Positions 34,860 to 44,002 of a stretch of DNA of 64,000 nucleotides are shown piece after piece. How positions within the stretch are numbered: the stretch's first letter is position 1; every line of letters begins with the position of its first letter. The position numbers and the translations under genes are program-made. The notes under the pieces were generated by a model, which saw nothing but the letters and a program-made list of their open reading frames with translations, did no database searches and was not told the DNA's origin. Origin of the DNA: CAWJHE01 sp963842455 (GTDB lineage Bacteria > Chloroflexota > Anaerolineae > Anaerolineales > UBA4823); contig CAWJHE010000013.1 in assembly GCA_963842455.1 (NCBI GenBank), positions 1 to 64,000 of the forward strand, written 5' to 3'.

Positions 34860-37800
34860 ATGTCTATTATAAATTCACTGCGAAGGCCCACAATCGGTGT
34901 ATTAGCAGGCTGGCAAGTTTACAAGACAGCCACAAACTTTAGTTACTTGCTGCCAGCCTTTGGTGGAATCAGCCGCGCCGCGAAAAACTTGGGGTGCAAT
35001 TTATTGTTAGGATGTGGTCTGGGAACATCAGCAAAGCCAGACGACCCGTTAAGACCTGCCTGGCCATTACCCGACCCTGATGTAGATTTTGTTCCTATAG
35101 GTCCCTGGAATACAGACGGGATTATAATTTTCAACCCCTTACATTCACAAATTCGATCCCAATACATTCAAAGTTTAATCACTGCTGGGCATCCCATCAT
35201 TTTCATCGGATCCGGGGAAACCGGCCCAACGTTAGCTGCTAACAATAAAGGCGGCGTATTTGATGCGATTGGTCATTTGGTCAATCATGGTCATCAAAAT
35301 ATCGCATTTATAGCTGGCAGTATGGATGATCTTTCAGGAGACACTGGTGAACGGTTAGAAGCATACAGGGAAGCTCTGACCGCATTTGGACTGAAATTCG
35401 ATGAACAAATGGTTGCGTTCGGTCGCCATGTGTATGATGGCGGCTATTCTGTAATGCAGCAAATCATAAATTCAGGTACAGATTTTACTGCTGTCTTAGC
35501 CAGCAATGATGAGTCTGCCCTGGGTGCGATAAAAGCCCTAAGAGACTCTTCACTTCGCATCCCTGAAGACGTTGCTGTGATTGGTTTTGATAATCGATTA
35601 GAAGGGGCTGCAAATAAACCTTCACTTAGCAGTATTAACATTCCCTTGTTTACAATGGGTCACCAGGCTGTTAGGTATCTAATAGAAAACATTGAAAATA
35701 AGTCTCCATTGCCAGAAATTGTCAGATTTGACACACGGTTAATCGTCAGGGATTCTTGCGGTTGTAATGAAGATAAAGTTTTGTTCAGCTTTAATAACAT
35801 GACTGAACCAACTCAGCCGATTCTCGTTGATTTCAAAAACCATGGTTCACAATGGATTGAATGGATTGCTGAGAGTGTGTTTAAATTAGCAAAGAACCTG
35901 GATTTGACGGCGTGTCAATCTTACAGTCAAGATCTTGTGAATTCATTCGCCTTAACCATTGATAGCAAAAATCTATCGCCTTTCAACAAAACCTTTGATG
36001 AAATCATCCAAGAAACGATGATGATTGGCGATGATATAAGCATCTGGTGGAATGTGATTTCGCACATCGGAGCAAAATTTAAGCATCAATACGGAGAAAA
36101 CACCTCAGCCAGACAATTTATCAACGAAATTTTGGATCAGGCGCGACTCAACATTAGTATTCAATTGCAGAAAGTGCATCGAGAATATGTATCAGATCAG
36201 CGTTGGATATCTAACCAATTAACCCTTCTTACAGATAGCTTATTGACTGCCTTGAACGAAGAGCAAATCTATGAAATCCTCGCTCATCATTTACCTCAAA
36301 TGAACATAGATTTGGCACAGATTGCATTTATTGAAGCAGAAGGTGAGGATCCTATTGCGTGGAGTTCATTAAGAAATGCCTTGGACCCAACACAAGCGAT
36401 CATAAGATTTAATAGCACTTCTTTTCCACCAGATGGGTTGTTCTCTTTGGATGAACCCTATCACCTGGCAATGATCCCCCTAAAAGCGAAATCTGCTCAA
36501 ATCGGCTACCTGGTGTTTGGAATTGAATCTTTCGACCTGTATGGTTCAATCGTTCAGCAACTAGGTGGAGCCCTATCAACAGCTGAATTGTATCGGCAAG
36601 CTCTCGAGGGGCGGCGTTTGGCAGAAGAAGCCAATCGGATGAAAAGTCGTTTCTTATCCACTGTTAGTCACGAGTTACGGACACCATCCAACCTTATTGT
36701 TGGTTTGAGTGAACTGATTCTACAGACAAATTTCGAAAGTGATCACCTGCTTCCTGAACGCATGCAAAGGGATATAGAACGAATCAGCACCTATTCCCAA
36801 CATTTGAATTCATTAATAGGCGATCTTTTAGATCTTGCGACAAGTGATGCGGGGAAATTGCGTTTGAATAATACTTTCATCGAGTTAGGTCCAGCTTTGA
36901 GTATTGTGGCTGAGAGTGGCTATCAATTAGCAATGGATAAAGGATTGTCATGGGAAGCTAGTCTACCTGCATCTGGCCCCTGGGTTTGGGGTGATGAGAT
37001 ACGCCTGCGGCAAGTTGTGCTTAATTTAATTAATAACGCCATCAAGTACACCGAACAAGGCAGCGTTAAATTAATGCTTGAAACAAGTGTAGATTCTGTC
37101 AGGGTTTCCATAAAAGACACAGGTTTGGGTATTCCAATTGATGAGCAGGCGACAATCTTTGATGAATTTCAACAAACCGAAAGGAGCATCTCTCTTGGAT
37201 ATGGCGGCTTAGGACTTGGATTGGCTATCAGCAAACAATTGGTTGAAATGCATGGAGGAAGGATCGGGTTACATTCTTCTGGAATTGAAGGAGAGGGTTC
37301 CACATTTTACTTCTTCCTCCCAACTGTCCAAGCGCCCCAAAAACAACCTCTAGATATAACCACACCAATAACAAGAAATCCGACAGTCATGCTGCTTACC
37401 AGCAATCCAGAATCCAGCAAACAATTCTGTGAAAAACTTACGAACCGTGGAATGCAAGTGCAAGTTAAATTAATCAGTTCTCTTTCAGATTTTCAGCCCA
37501 AATCACTGGCATACTTGCCAGACGCCATTCTGTTAGATATAAGCAGCACATCAGAATTGAGTTGGGAAACCATAAAAACGATCAAAAATAGTCAGTCAGC
37601 AAGAGGAATCCCTCTCATGTTTTACAAATCAAAACAAGATGACGGATCGGTGTTAGAGCTGGATTACCTCACCAAACCAATTGAGTTGGCTGAACTCACA
37701 CAAGCGCTTGACCAGCAATGGCTTCTGACAAAATTCGACCACCCCGCTCAAACCATTCTGGTAGTGGATGATGAACCAAACACCCTCGATATGCACGCCC

Positions 37801-38456
37801 GGATTGTTGAAACGCAATCAATCTCCAACCAGGTGCTAAGGGCTCACAATGGTCGTGAAGCGCTCGAAATACTTAACGCAACAGGTGTTGATCTGGTCTT
37901 GTTGGACTTATTAATGCCTGAGATGGATGGCTTTCAAGTTTTAGAAGCAATGCGTGAAAATGAACAGACCAGAAATATTCCGGTGATTATATTGACTGGT
38001 AAGGTCATTACCGAGGATGATATCATCCGATTAAACCAGGGTGTAGCTGCCATTTTGGAAAAAGGGATATTCAGTCTCGATGAGACTGTAGATCATATCA
38101 GCACAGCTTTAGAACGCAAGCGCACCATAAGCCGGGAAGCACAGATTCTGGTACGCAAAGCGATGGTGTATATACACGAGCATTATGCAGAGAGCATCAC
38201 TCGGAACGATATTGCTCAAAATATCTCTATCTCCGAAGATTACTTAACTTTTTGTTTTCGGCAAGAATTTGGAAAAACCCCCGTATCATATCTCCAACAC
38301 TATCGCATAAATCAGGCAAAAATTTTATTGAAAGACACTGAGCGGAGCATTACAGACATTGCTCATGACGTGGGCTTCTCCGACCCTGGTTACTTTAGCC
38401 GAGTTTTTCAACATATATCCGGGATGACACCTAATCAGTTTCGGAAAAATCAATAA
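34860..38456 (+). CDS. LacI-type sensor / hybrid histidine kinase / AraC regulator fusion
   Basis: A 1198-residue multidomain protein without signal peptide or membrane helices. Residues ~8-305 form a LacI/PurR-type sugar-binding domain (PTIGVLAGWQVY, then VIGFDNRLEGA) with no DNA-binding head. A GAF-like linker spans ~440-590. HisKA has His604 in TVSHELRTPSN. HATPase runs from QVVLNLINNAIKYTE to GLGLGLAISKQLVEMHGG. A degenerate receiver lies at ~840-955, then a canonical receiver (ILVVDDEPNT, phospho-acceptor Asp1016 in LVLLDLLMPEMDG). An AraC helix-turn-helix occupies ~1095-1198. It is likely a one-protein cytoplasmic sugar-to-transcription circuit for the following beta-glucan genes. A TATAAT box at 34800-34805 may be its promoter. 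Confidence 0.9.
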   Translation: MSIINSLRRPTIGVLAGWQVYKTATNFSYLLPAFGGISRAAKNLGCNLLLGCGLGTSAKPDDPLRPAWPLPDPDVDFVPIGPWNTDGIIIFNPLHSQIRSQYIQSLITAGHPIIFIGSGETGPTLAANNKGGVFDAIGHLVNHGHQNIAFIAGSMDDLSGDTGERLEAYREALTAFGLKFDEQMVAFGRHVYDGGYSVMQQIINSGTDFTAVLASNDESALGAIKALRDSSLRIPEDVAVIGFDNRLEGAANKPSLSSINIPLFTMGHQAVRYLIENIENKSPLPEIVRFDTRLIVRDSCGCNEDKVLFSFNNMTEPTQPILVDFKNHGSQWIEWIAESVFKLAKNLDLTACQSYSQDLVNSFALTIDSKNLSPFNKTFDEIIQETMMIGDDISIWWNVISHIGAKFKHQYGENTSARQFINEILDQARLNISIQLQKVHREYVSDQRWISNQLTLLTDSLLTALNEEQIYEILAHHLPQMNIDLAQIAFIEAEGEDPIAWSSLRNALDPTQAIIRFNSTSFPPDGLFSLDEPYHLAMIPLKAKSAQIGYLVFGIESFDLYGSIVQQLGGALSTAELYRQALEGRRLAEEANRMKSRFLSTVSHELRTPSNLIVGLSELILQTNFESDHLLPERMQRDIERISTYSQHLNSLIGDLLDLATSDAGKLRLNNTFIELGPALSIVAESGYQLAMDKGLSWEASLPASGPWVWGDEIRLRQVVLNLINNAIKYTEQGSVKLMLETSVDSVRVSIKDTGLGIPIDEQATIFDEFQQTERSISLGYGGLGLGLAISKQLVEMHGGRIGLHSSGIEGEGSTFYFFLPTVQAPQKQPLDITTPITRNPTVMLLTSNPESSKQFCEKLTNRGMQVQVKLISSLSDFQPKSLAYLPDAILLDISSTSELSWETIKTIKNSQSARGIPLMFYKSKQDDGSVLELDYLTKPIELAELTQALDQQWLLTKFDHPAQTILVVDDEPNTLDMHARIVETQSISNQVLRAHNGREALEILNATGVDLVLLDLLMPEMDGFQVLEAMRENEQTRNIPVIILTGKVITEDDIIRLNQGVAAILEKGIFSLDETVDHISTALERKRTISREAQILVRKAMVYIHEHYAESITRNDIAQNISISEDYLTFCFRQEFGKTPVSYLQHYRINQAKILLKDTERSITDIAHDVGFSDPGYFSRVFQHISGMTPNQFRKNQ

Positions 38457-38624
38457 TTAACGCATTCGTGTAAACAACAATTTCTATCAATATTTAGTGG
38501 GGATATTTGATCTATTCCCCATGAAAATTACACTAGAATCACGGTTTTATCCAAGCAATTTCCGAGAAAATCTATATGATTAAGTTAGTTATGAAAGCGT
38601 TCCCAAAAAGATTGCGAGTATGCT

Positions 38625-38825
38625 ATGTCAATCACATTAAAGCAAGTAGCAGAATTGGCGGGAGTATCTATCTCAACGGCTTCGCGTGTTGTAAACGATC
38701 TCCCGGGAGTAAGCCCACGCACTCGCAAACGCGTTTTGATGATTATCAACGAATACGGATACAAACCTGATCTTGCTGCAAGATCTTTGGCATCAAAAAG
38801 ATCACAGTCATCAAATAAACCATAA
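38625..38825 (+). CDS. free-standing LacI-type helix-turn-helix (66 aa)
   Basis: A 66-residue protein that is nothing but a LacI headpiece. MSITLKQVAELAGVSISTAS is followed by RVVNDLPGVSPRTRKRVLMI and the hinge-like NEYGYKPDLAARSLASKRS, then a stop. Normal LacI proteins continue for ~270 residues of sugar-binding domain. That domain type without a headpiece is present in the adjacent kinase fusion (34860-38456). Either a truncated gene, or a small DNA-binding protein working with its neighbour. The ribosome site is weak. It stands just upstream of the sugar ABC operon. Confidence 0.65.
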   Translation: MSITLKQVAELAGVSISTASRVVNDLPGVSPRTRKRVLMIINEYGYKPDLAARSLASKRSQSSNKP

Positions 38826-38942
38826 TCATAAACTGATTACGAAATTAATACACAACAAGGAGGTATAAATCAGAATTAATTTCACAATTCACAGTAAGAA
38901 TAGTTAATTCACCAATTTCATTAGATTTAAGGAGTTTAGAAG

Positions 38943-40286
38943 ATGAAGAAATCACTTTTGTTGACTTTGTCGATTTTATTGACCCTCAGTATGATACTAA
39001 GCGCCTGTGCAACACCGACTCCCGCAACTCCAGCAGAACCGGAAGCTCCCGCAGCTCCAGCTGAAGCTGCACAAGTTACTCTGAAAATCCTCGTTCATCA
39101 AAACCCACCTATGGTCGATTTCATGACCAAATTCAATGATGAATTCACCGCCCGACATCCAAACATTAAAATTGATATGGCTGTCGTGAATGCCAATGAC
39201 CTGAGTACGGTGACCCAAACCCGATTAACCGCCAACGATGTGGACATCGTAGACATCTTCGGTTTTGCCAATGCTGCCCAACCTTACATGAAGAATGTTG
39301 ATCCGCCCAACTGGCAAACATTGATTGAAGCTGGCTACCTGATGGACATAACCGATCAGCCTTTTGTCAAAAATTATGATGAGGCATCGATCAAAGATGC
39401 GGGTACCTACAATGGCAAAGTTTATGCGGTAAACCTTGGTCGCGTTTCCTACAGTGGAATTTACTATAACAAGGATTTATTTACTGCCAACAATCTCACA
39501 GTCCCTACCACCTGGAGTGAATTGGTAACTGCCTGCGAGACATTTACCGCTGCAGGGACTCCATGCATGACAGCCGGTGGTAAAGACGGCTGGCCAATCT
39601 TTGTCGGCGCTTATGGTTTAATCGGCTCTGTATTCCCTGATCAGGCTGCCCTGGTAGAAGGACTTTGGACAGGCACAACTAAGTGGAACGATGCTACATC
39701 CCTGGTCATGTGGGAAAGAATGAAAGTCTATGCTCAAAACATGATGGAACCTGGAGCGAGCGGTATTGCAGGAGACGCAGCTCCTGGTCGTTTTGCTTCT
39801 GGTGCGGTTGCTATGTTCCCCGGCGGCACATGGTATGCTTCAGCCATCGAATCTGCCCAGCCAGCCTTCGAGTGGGGTTATATCCCCTTCCCAGGCAGTG
39901 ATAACGCGGATGACAACAAGTATTTATTCGGAAAATATGATCAGGGTTGGGCTGTAGCAGCCAAAACACCCAACAAAGACGCAGCAATGCTCTACCTGAG
40001 CGAATTCTCTGATCCAGCGAATTATCAGGCATTTGCCAATGCTGTGGGATTTATTCCAACCCAGTCTACGGCAACACTTGATACTCAGATCGGTAAAGAG
40101 GTTGCACCTTATCTGGTTAACTTCCGAGTTGGATTCGAACAGTACTGGGTCGCTCCAAAGGGAGCTGGCCAATACGCCAATCCATTTGCATCGTATTTCA
40201 AGCCATTTGGAACGTATGATGATGCTCAAGAACTAGCTGATAAGGTCCAAGCAGACCTGCAATCTGGGCTCGACGCCAACAAATAG
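38943..40286 (+). CDS. sugar ABC transporter substrate-binding lipoprotein (family 1)
   Basis: A 447-residue SBP_bac_1-type binding protein. The signal peptide ends in LSAC (lipobox), followed by a Pro/Ala/Glu-rich linker, then a MalE-like fold (KFNDEFTARHPNIKIDMAVV, then YYNKDLFTANNLTVPTTWSE). TTAAGGAGTTTAGAAG precedes the ATG. Placed ahead of two sugar permeases and two GH16 glucanases, it probably binds beta-glucan oligosaccharides (e.g. laminari-oligosaccharides), as inferred from context. The high-copy binding protein is separated from the permeases by a strong hairpin at 40307-40336. Confidence 0.92.
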   Translation: MKKSLLLTLSILLTLSMILSACATPTPATPAEPEAPAAPAEAAQVTLKILVHQNPPMVDFMTKFNDEFTARHPNIKIDMAVVNANDLSTVTQTRLTANDVDIVDIFGFANAAQPYMKNVDPPNWQTLIEAGYLMDITDQPFVKNYDEASIKDAGTYNGKVYAVNLGRVSYSGIYYNKDLFTANNLTVPTTWSELVTACETFTAAGTPCMTAGGKDGWPIFVGAYGLIGSVFPDQAALVEGLWTGTTKWNDATSLVMWERMKVYAQNMMEPGASGIAGDAAPGRFASGAVAMFPGGTWYASAIESAQPAFEWGYIPFPGSDNADDNKYLFGKYDQGWAVAAKTPNKDAAMLYLSEFSDPANYQAFANAVGFIPTQSTATLDTQIGKEVAPYLVNFRVGFEQYWVAPKGAGQYANPFASYFKPFGTYDDAQELADKVQADLQSGLDANK

Positions 40287-40306
40287 CGTTTTCTTTCCTT
40301 TCCCCT

Positions 40307-40336
40307 GGCAGGTTTCCCAAAATTGGGAAACCTGCC
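40307..40336 (+). promoter_or_regulatory. perfect 13-bp stem-loop between binding protein and permease genes
   Basis: GGCAGGTTTCCCA and TGGGAAACCTGCC pair perfectly around AAAT. No T-run follows, so it is not a full terminator. A hairpin in this spot commonly protects the binding-protein mRNA or reduces read-through so that the binding protein exceeds the permeases. Confidence 0.75.
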
Positions 40337-40362
40337 TTCAATATTACGTCTTGGAGGCAGAA

Positions 40363-41292
40363 ATGATTGGTTATCACTTCGGACGCGGCAGGGCAAAATG
40401 GACCCCGTATTTGTTTCTTTTGCCTGGAATCTTAATTTATTTTCTCATTGCTCTAGGACCATCGCTTGCAACGAGTGTCTATTCCTTTACCGATGCTACT
40501 GGTATCAAAGGAGCACCAGTTAACTGGATCGGGCTTGAGAACTATAGGGAATTCCTTTTTATGGGCCAAGCATCTCTCGATAATTATGCAGCCCTTGGCC
40601 GAACCCTGATATTTTGTTTCTTTGTGACAACTATCCAGTTTACTCTTGGATTAATTGTTGCCATTCTGGTCAATCAACGATTAAAAGGCACGAATTTCTT
40701 CCGAACACTCTACTTTATGCCGGTCATTTTAGGTGCGGTTATCCAAGGCTTAATCTGGTCATTGTTCCTTTATCCTTTGGGTGGACCCGTCGCCAGAATT
40801 CTTGAATTCTTTGGAACGCGGTCAGAATTCTTCGGAGGCCAACCTACCGAGGCTTTTGCATGGGTGATTGTTGTTCAAATTTGGGCAAATTTAGGCACCA
40901 CAATGATCATCTTTATCTCTGGCTTACAAACAATTTCCGAAGAATTGTATGAAGCCGCTCGCATTGACGGAGCCAGCGGATGGCAGGTGTTTCGAAATGT
41001 CACTTGGCCACTATTGACCCCCAGCATCAATACCAATCTACTGCTTAACATCATAGGTTCGCTCCAGGCATGGCAGCTGTTCTTGGTGTTGTTAGGATAT
41101 CGAAACGGGACTCAGGTCTTAGGATACTTAATTTATGCCACAGGTTTCGGACAGACATCAGGAAGTGTAACCAGCAGCTTCCGCCAGGGTTATGCTGCTG
41201 CCGCTTCGATCGTTCTTTTCTTACTTGTTCTTGTTTTAGGTCTGACAACCCAAACCTTGCTGCAACGCAGAGAGGAGAAGATTTTAGGATGA
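40363..41292 (+). CDS. sugar ABC permease (MalF/UgpA-like)
   Basis: A 309-residue permease with six helices, starting MIGYHFGRGRAKWTPYLFLL at 40363 (TTGGAGG upstream; the TTG four codons earlier is not needed). The EAA loop is present as EELYEAARIDGASGWQVFRN, then VTWPLLTPS. Together with 41289-42155 it forms the channel. The ATPase is not encoded here, so a shared MsmX-type ATPase elsewhere must serve it. Confidence 0.92.
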   Translation: MIGYHFGRGRAKWTPYLFLLPGILIYFLIALGPSLATSVYSFTDATGIKGAPVNWIGLENYREFLFMGQASLDNYAALGRTLIFCFFVTTIQFTLGLIVAILVNQRLKGTNFFRTLYFMPVILGAVIQGLIWSLFLYPLGGPVARILEFFGTRSEFFGGQPTEAFAWVIVVQIWANLGTTMIIFISGLQTISEELYEAARIDGASGWQVFRNVTWPLLTPSINTNLLLNIIGSLQAWQLFLVLLGYRNGTQVLGYLIYATGFGQTSGSVTSSFRQGYAAAASIVLFLLVLVLGLTTQTLLQRREEKILG

Positions 41293-42155
41293 GTACCACA
41301 ATGACACCCAAAGCTGCTCCATTAGTCAATGAAATCAAGCACAGAAGATTGAATTGGGGAAAAATCATATCTTATGCAGCTCTGATTTTCTTTGCAATCA
41401 TTTACGCAGGGCCATTGTTAATGTTGGTCAATACTGCATTCAAGACTCTACCTTCCTTTATGAAGGATGCAGTATCCATCACCGATAGTTTGAATTTCAA
41501 GAATTTTATCGACGCTTGGGAAAAAGCCAACTTTCCAAGGTACCTGACAAACACACTGATTTACACGATATCGGCTACCGTGATCTACCTGATCACCGCT
41601 GTTTTTGTCGCCTTTCCAATTGCCCGTGGTTATGTACGAGGCGCAAAATGGATTTTGACGATGTTTGTAGTCGCCTTATTTTTACCACCCGCGCTAATTC
41701 CTCAATTTCAGCTCATGTTGAGTCTCGGTTTATATAACAATCCAGTTGGTTATATCTTATTATTCTTAACCAATCCGATTGGAATAGTCATCCTGGTCAA
41801 CTACATCAAATCGGTTCCCAAGGAACTGGATGAGGCGGCAGCTTTAGACGGTTGTGGATACTTCCGGTTTATAACCTCAATAGTGTTTCCCCTGATTCAG
41901 CCTGCCATCGCCACGGTTGCTGTTCTGCATGCTATTGGGATCTGGAACGAGCTAATTCTGCCAACCATCTACCTGACCAATCAAGAATACTACCCCATCA
42001 CACGAGGCATGATTGTATTCCAAGGTGTCTATGGCAGCAACTGGCCGACTTTAGCAGCCGCAGTGTTGATTATGACCCTGCCGATGTTGGCAATTTTCTT
42101 ACTTCTGCAACGTTATATTATCTCAGGCTTGACACAAGGTGCTGTCAAAGGATAG
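41289..42155 (+). CDS. sugar ABC permease (MalG/UgpE-like)
   Basis: A 288-residue permease starting MSTTMTPKAAPLVNEIKHRR at 41289; the ATG overlaps the stop of the previous permease as ATGA, so translation is coupled. It has six helices and the EAA loop KELDEAAALDGCGYFRFITS. The C-terminus ends in the family pattern QRYIISGLTQGAVKG, the conserved end of MalG-type subunits. Confidence 0.92.
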   Translation: MSTTMTPKAAPLVNEIKHRRLNWGKIISYAALIFFAIIYAGPLLMLVNTAFKTLPSFMKDAVSITDSLNFKNFIDAWEKANFPRYLTNTLIYTISATVIYLITAVFVAFPIARGYVRGAKWILTMFVVALFLPPALIPQFQLMLSLGLYNNPVGYILLFLTNPIGIVILVNYIKSVPKELDEAAALDGCGYFRFITSIVFPLIQPAIATVAVLHAIGIWNELILPTIYLTNQEYYPITRGMIVFQGVYGSNWPTLAAAVLIMTLPMLAIFLLLQRYIISGLTQGAVKG

Positions 42156-42194
42156 AGATTTCTTCAACATAACTTCGGAAAAGGTTATCAAATT

Positions 42195-42929
42195 TTGACA
42201 TCAAAAACCTGGAATCTGATTTGGCAGGATGAATTTGACAACTCAGAAATAGATCACTCTAAATGGCGTTTGGATATCGGTTACACCGGTGAGTTTAATG
42301 GAGAGTTGGAGATTTACACCGGCAGACCTGAGAATGTATTTGTTGAAGATAGTTGTCTTGTTCTAGCAGCCAGAAAAGAGAATTACCTGGGCTACGGCTA
42401 CACGTCTGCTCGTCTCAACACCCATGGACTGAACTCCTGGACCTATGGCCGTATAGAAGCGCGCATGAAAATCCCCTCCGGAAAGGGTCTTTGGCCGGCA
42501 TTCTGGATGTTAGGCAACGATATTTCCACACAAGGCTGGCCAGCTTGTGGAGAAATTGACATTATGGAAAACATTGGCCATAAACCGGACACAGTCCGAG
42601 GAACCATTCACGGTCCTGGGTATTCTCGTGATGATAGTATTGGCGCTGATTTTATCCTTCATGGGAAAAACTTTTCTGATGATTTTCATCTGTTTGCAAT
42701 TGAATGGATGCCAGAACAGATAGGCTGGTATATTGATGGATGCCAGACCAACATGCTTACACCCCTAAATGTCCCAGGTAAATGGGTTTTTGACCATCCA
42801 TTTTTTATTTTGCTAAACTTGGCTGTAGGCGGTTTTTGGCCTGGATATCCTGATGAGACAACAATTTTTCCACAATTCATGTACGTGGATTATGTAAGGG
42901 TCTATGAGAAAGCGCATCATCTAATTTAA
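42195..42929 (+). CDS. GH16 beta-glucanase without signal peptide
   Basis: A 244-residue glycoside hydrolase family 16 enzyme. LIWQDEFDNSEIDHSKW opens the domain and the catalytic GEIDIMENIG supplies nucleophile E120, D122 and acid/base E125. DYVRVYEK closes it. Lichenase/laminarinase-type endo-beta-1,3(4)-glucanase activity is expected from the family. It starts at TTG 42195 (GGAAAAGG upstream) and shows no signal peptide, so it should act in the cytoplasm on imported oligosaccharides, unlike most GH16 enzymes. Its closest relative lies next door at 43080. Confidence 0.9.
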   Translation: MTSKTWNLIWQDEFDNSEIDHSKWRLDIGYTGEFNGELEIYTGRPENVFVEDSCLVLAARKENYLGYGYTSARLNTHGLNSWTYGRIEARMKIPSGKGLWPAFWMLGNDISTQGWPACGEIDIMENIGHKPDTVRGTIHGPGYSRDDSIGADFILHGKNFSDDFHLFAIEWMPEQIGWYIDGCQTNMLTPLNVPGKWVFDHPFFILLNLAVGGFWPGYPDETTIFPQFMYVDYVRVYEKAHHLI

Positions 42930-43079
42930 TAAGGTCCATTATTTAGTGATATTCATTTAACCATCAGAAGATGACGAGAAAATAGTCCAGCTGATGGGTC
43001 TATTTAATCTGTGAAAAATCAGTGACAGGTAAGACCGGAAAGTGATGATACTAAAAGAAGGAAATATGGGAGACAAACC

Positions 43080-43923
43080 ATGAATTGTGTTCAAATTTCT
43101 CGAACCTTTCGGTTTTTTTTGATGGTCATTGTACTCATTAGCATGGCTGCTGCATGCATGCCAATTAATCTCGGGATAGGAGCTACAAAGGTTGTTGCAC
43201 CTGAAGGCTGGAAATTGGTTTGGCATGACGAGTTTGATGGACGAAAGATTGATCAGAAGAATTGGACTTATGATCTTGGGGCTGGGGGCTGGGGAAATGG
43301 AGAGGCGCAATTCTATACTTCTCGTCCAGAAAATGCCCGAGTTGAAAATGGACTATTGATCATTGAAGCCAGGCAAGAGAAGTATGAGGACTTCATACTA
43401 CACTTCCGCCCGACTTAAGACCCAAGGACTTCAAAACTTTCAATATGGACGAATTGAAGCTCGGCTCAAAGTTCCAAATGGGAAAGGGTTTTGGCCTGCG
43501 TTCTGGATGCTCGGCTCCGAATTTAATGGCAATAACTGGCCCGACTGTGGGGAAATCGATGTTATGGAATTTATCGGAAAAGAACCGGATCTGATTTTTG
43601 GCACCTTACATGGGCCAGGATATTCAGGAGCATTGGGAATTAGCAAATGGAACCGGCAATCCTATAATATTGCTGACGATTTTCATGTTTATTCAATTGA
43701 GTGGGAAGAAGACGAAATCCGTTGGTACTATGATGATAGTTTATACCATACGGTGACACGAACAGATATCGGCGAACGTGAATGGGTTTTCAACCAACCT
43801 TTTTTTATCATTCTTAACCTGGCGGTTGGTGGGGTATTACCAGGACCGGTAGGTCTTGACACGAAATTCCCAGCTCAATATTTAGTTGATTACGTGCGCG
43901 TTTACCAATCAGCAAATAATTAG
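43080..43923 (+). CDS. GH16 beta-glucanase lipoprotein, frameshifted
   Basis: The N-terminal frame gives a signal sequence ending in MAAAC (lipobox) and then GWKLVWHDEFDGRKIDQKNW. The C-terminal frame gives SYYTSARLKTQGLQNFQYGR, the catalytic GEIDVMEFIG and the final DYVRVYQS. One extra T near 43392 (GAGGACTTCATAC) separates them; without it the product is ~280 residues, a complete GH16 enzyme. It is predicted to be membrane-anchored outside the cell and to make the first cuts in beta-1,3- or mixed-linkage glucan. GGGAGACAAACC precedes the start. Confidence 0.87.
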
Positions 43924-43951
43924 AGGCTTGAAATATAAATATTTATTTATT

Positions 43952-43982
43952 TTGACAAATTTATCAAAGATAAATTCGTCAA
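43952..43982. promoter_or_regulatory. AT-rich inverted repeat before the phosphorylase-like gene
   Basis: TTGACAAATTTATC and GATAAATTCGTCAA form a 14-base inverted repeat with one mismatch and a 3-base centre. It sits 20 bases upstream of the start at 44003, overlapping where a promoter would be, so an operator is more likely than a terminator. TTGACA at its left end may double as a -35 box. Confidence 0.45.
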
Positions 43983-44002
43983 AATTATTGGAGGTTCGCT
44001 GA

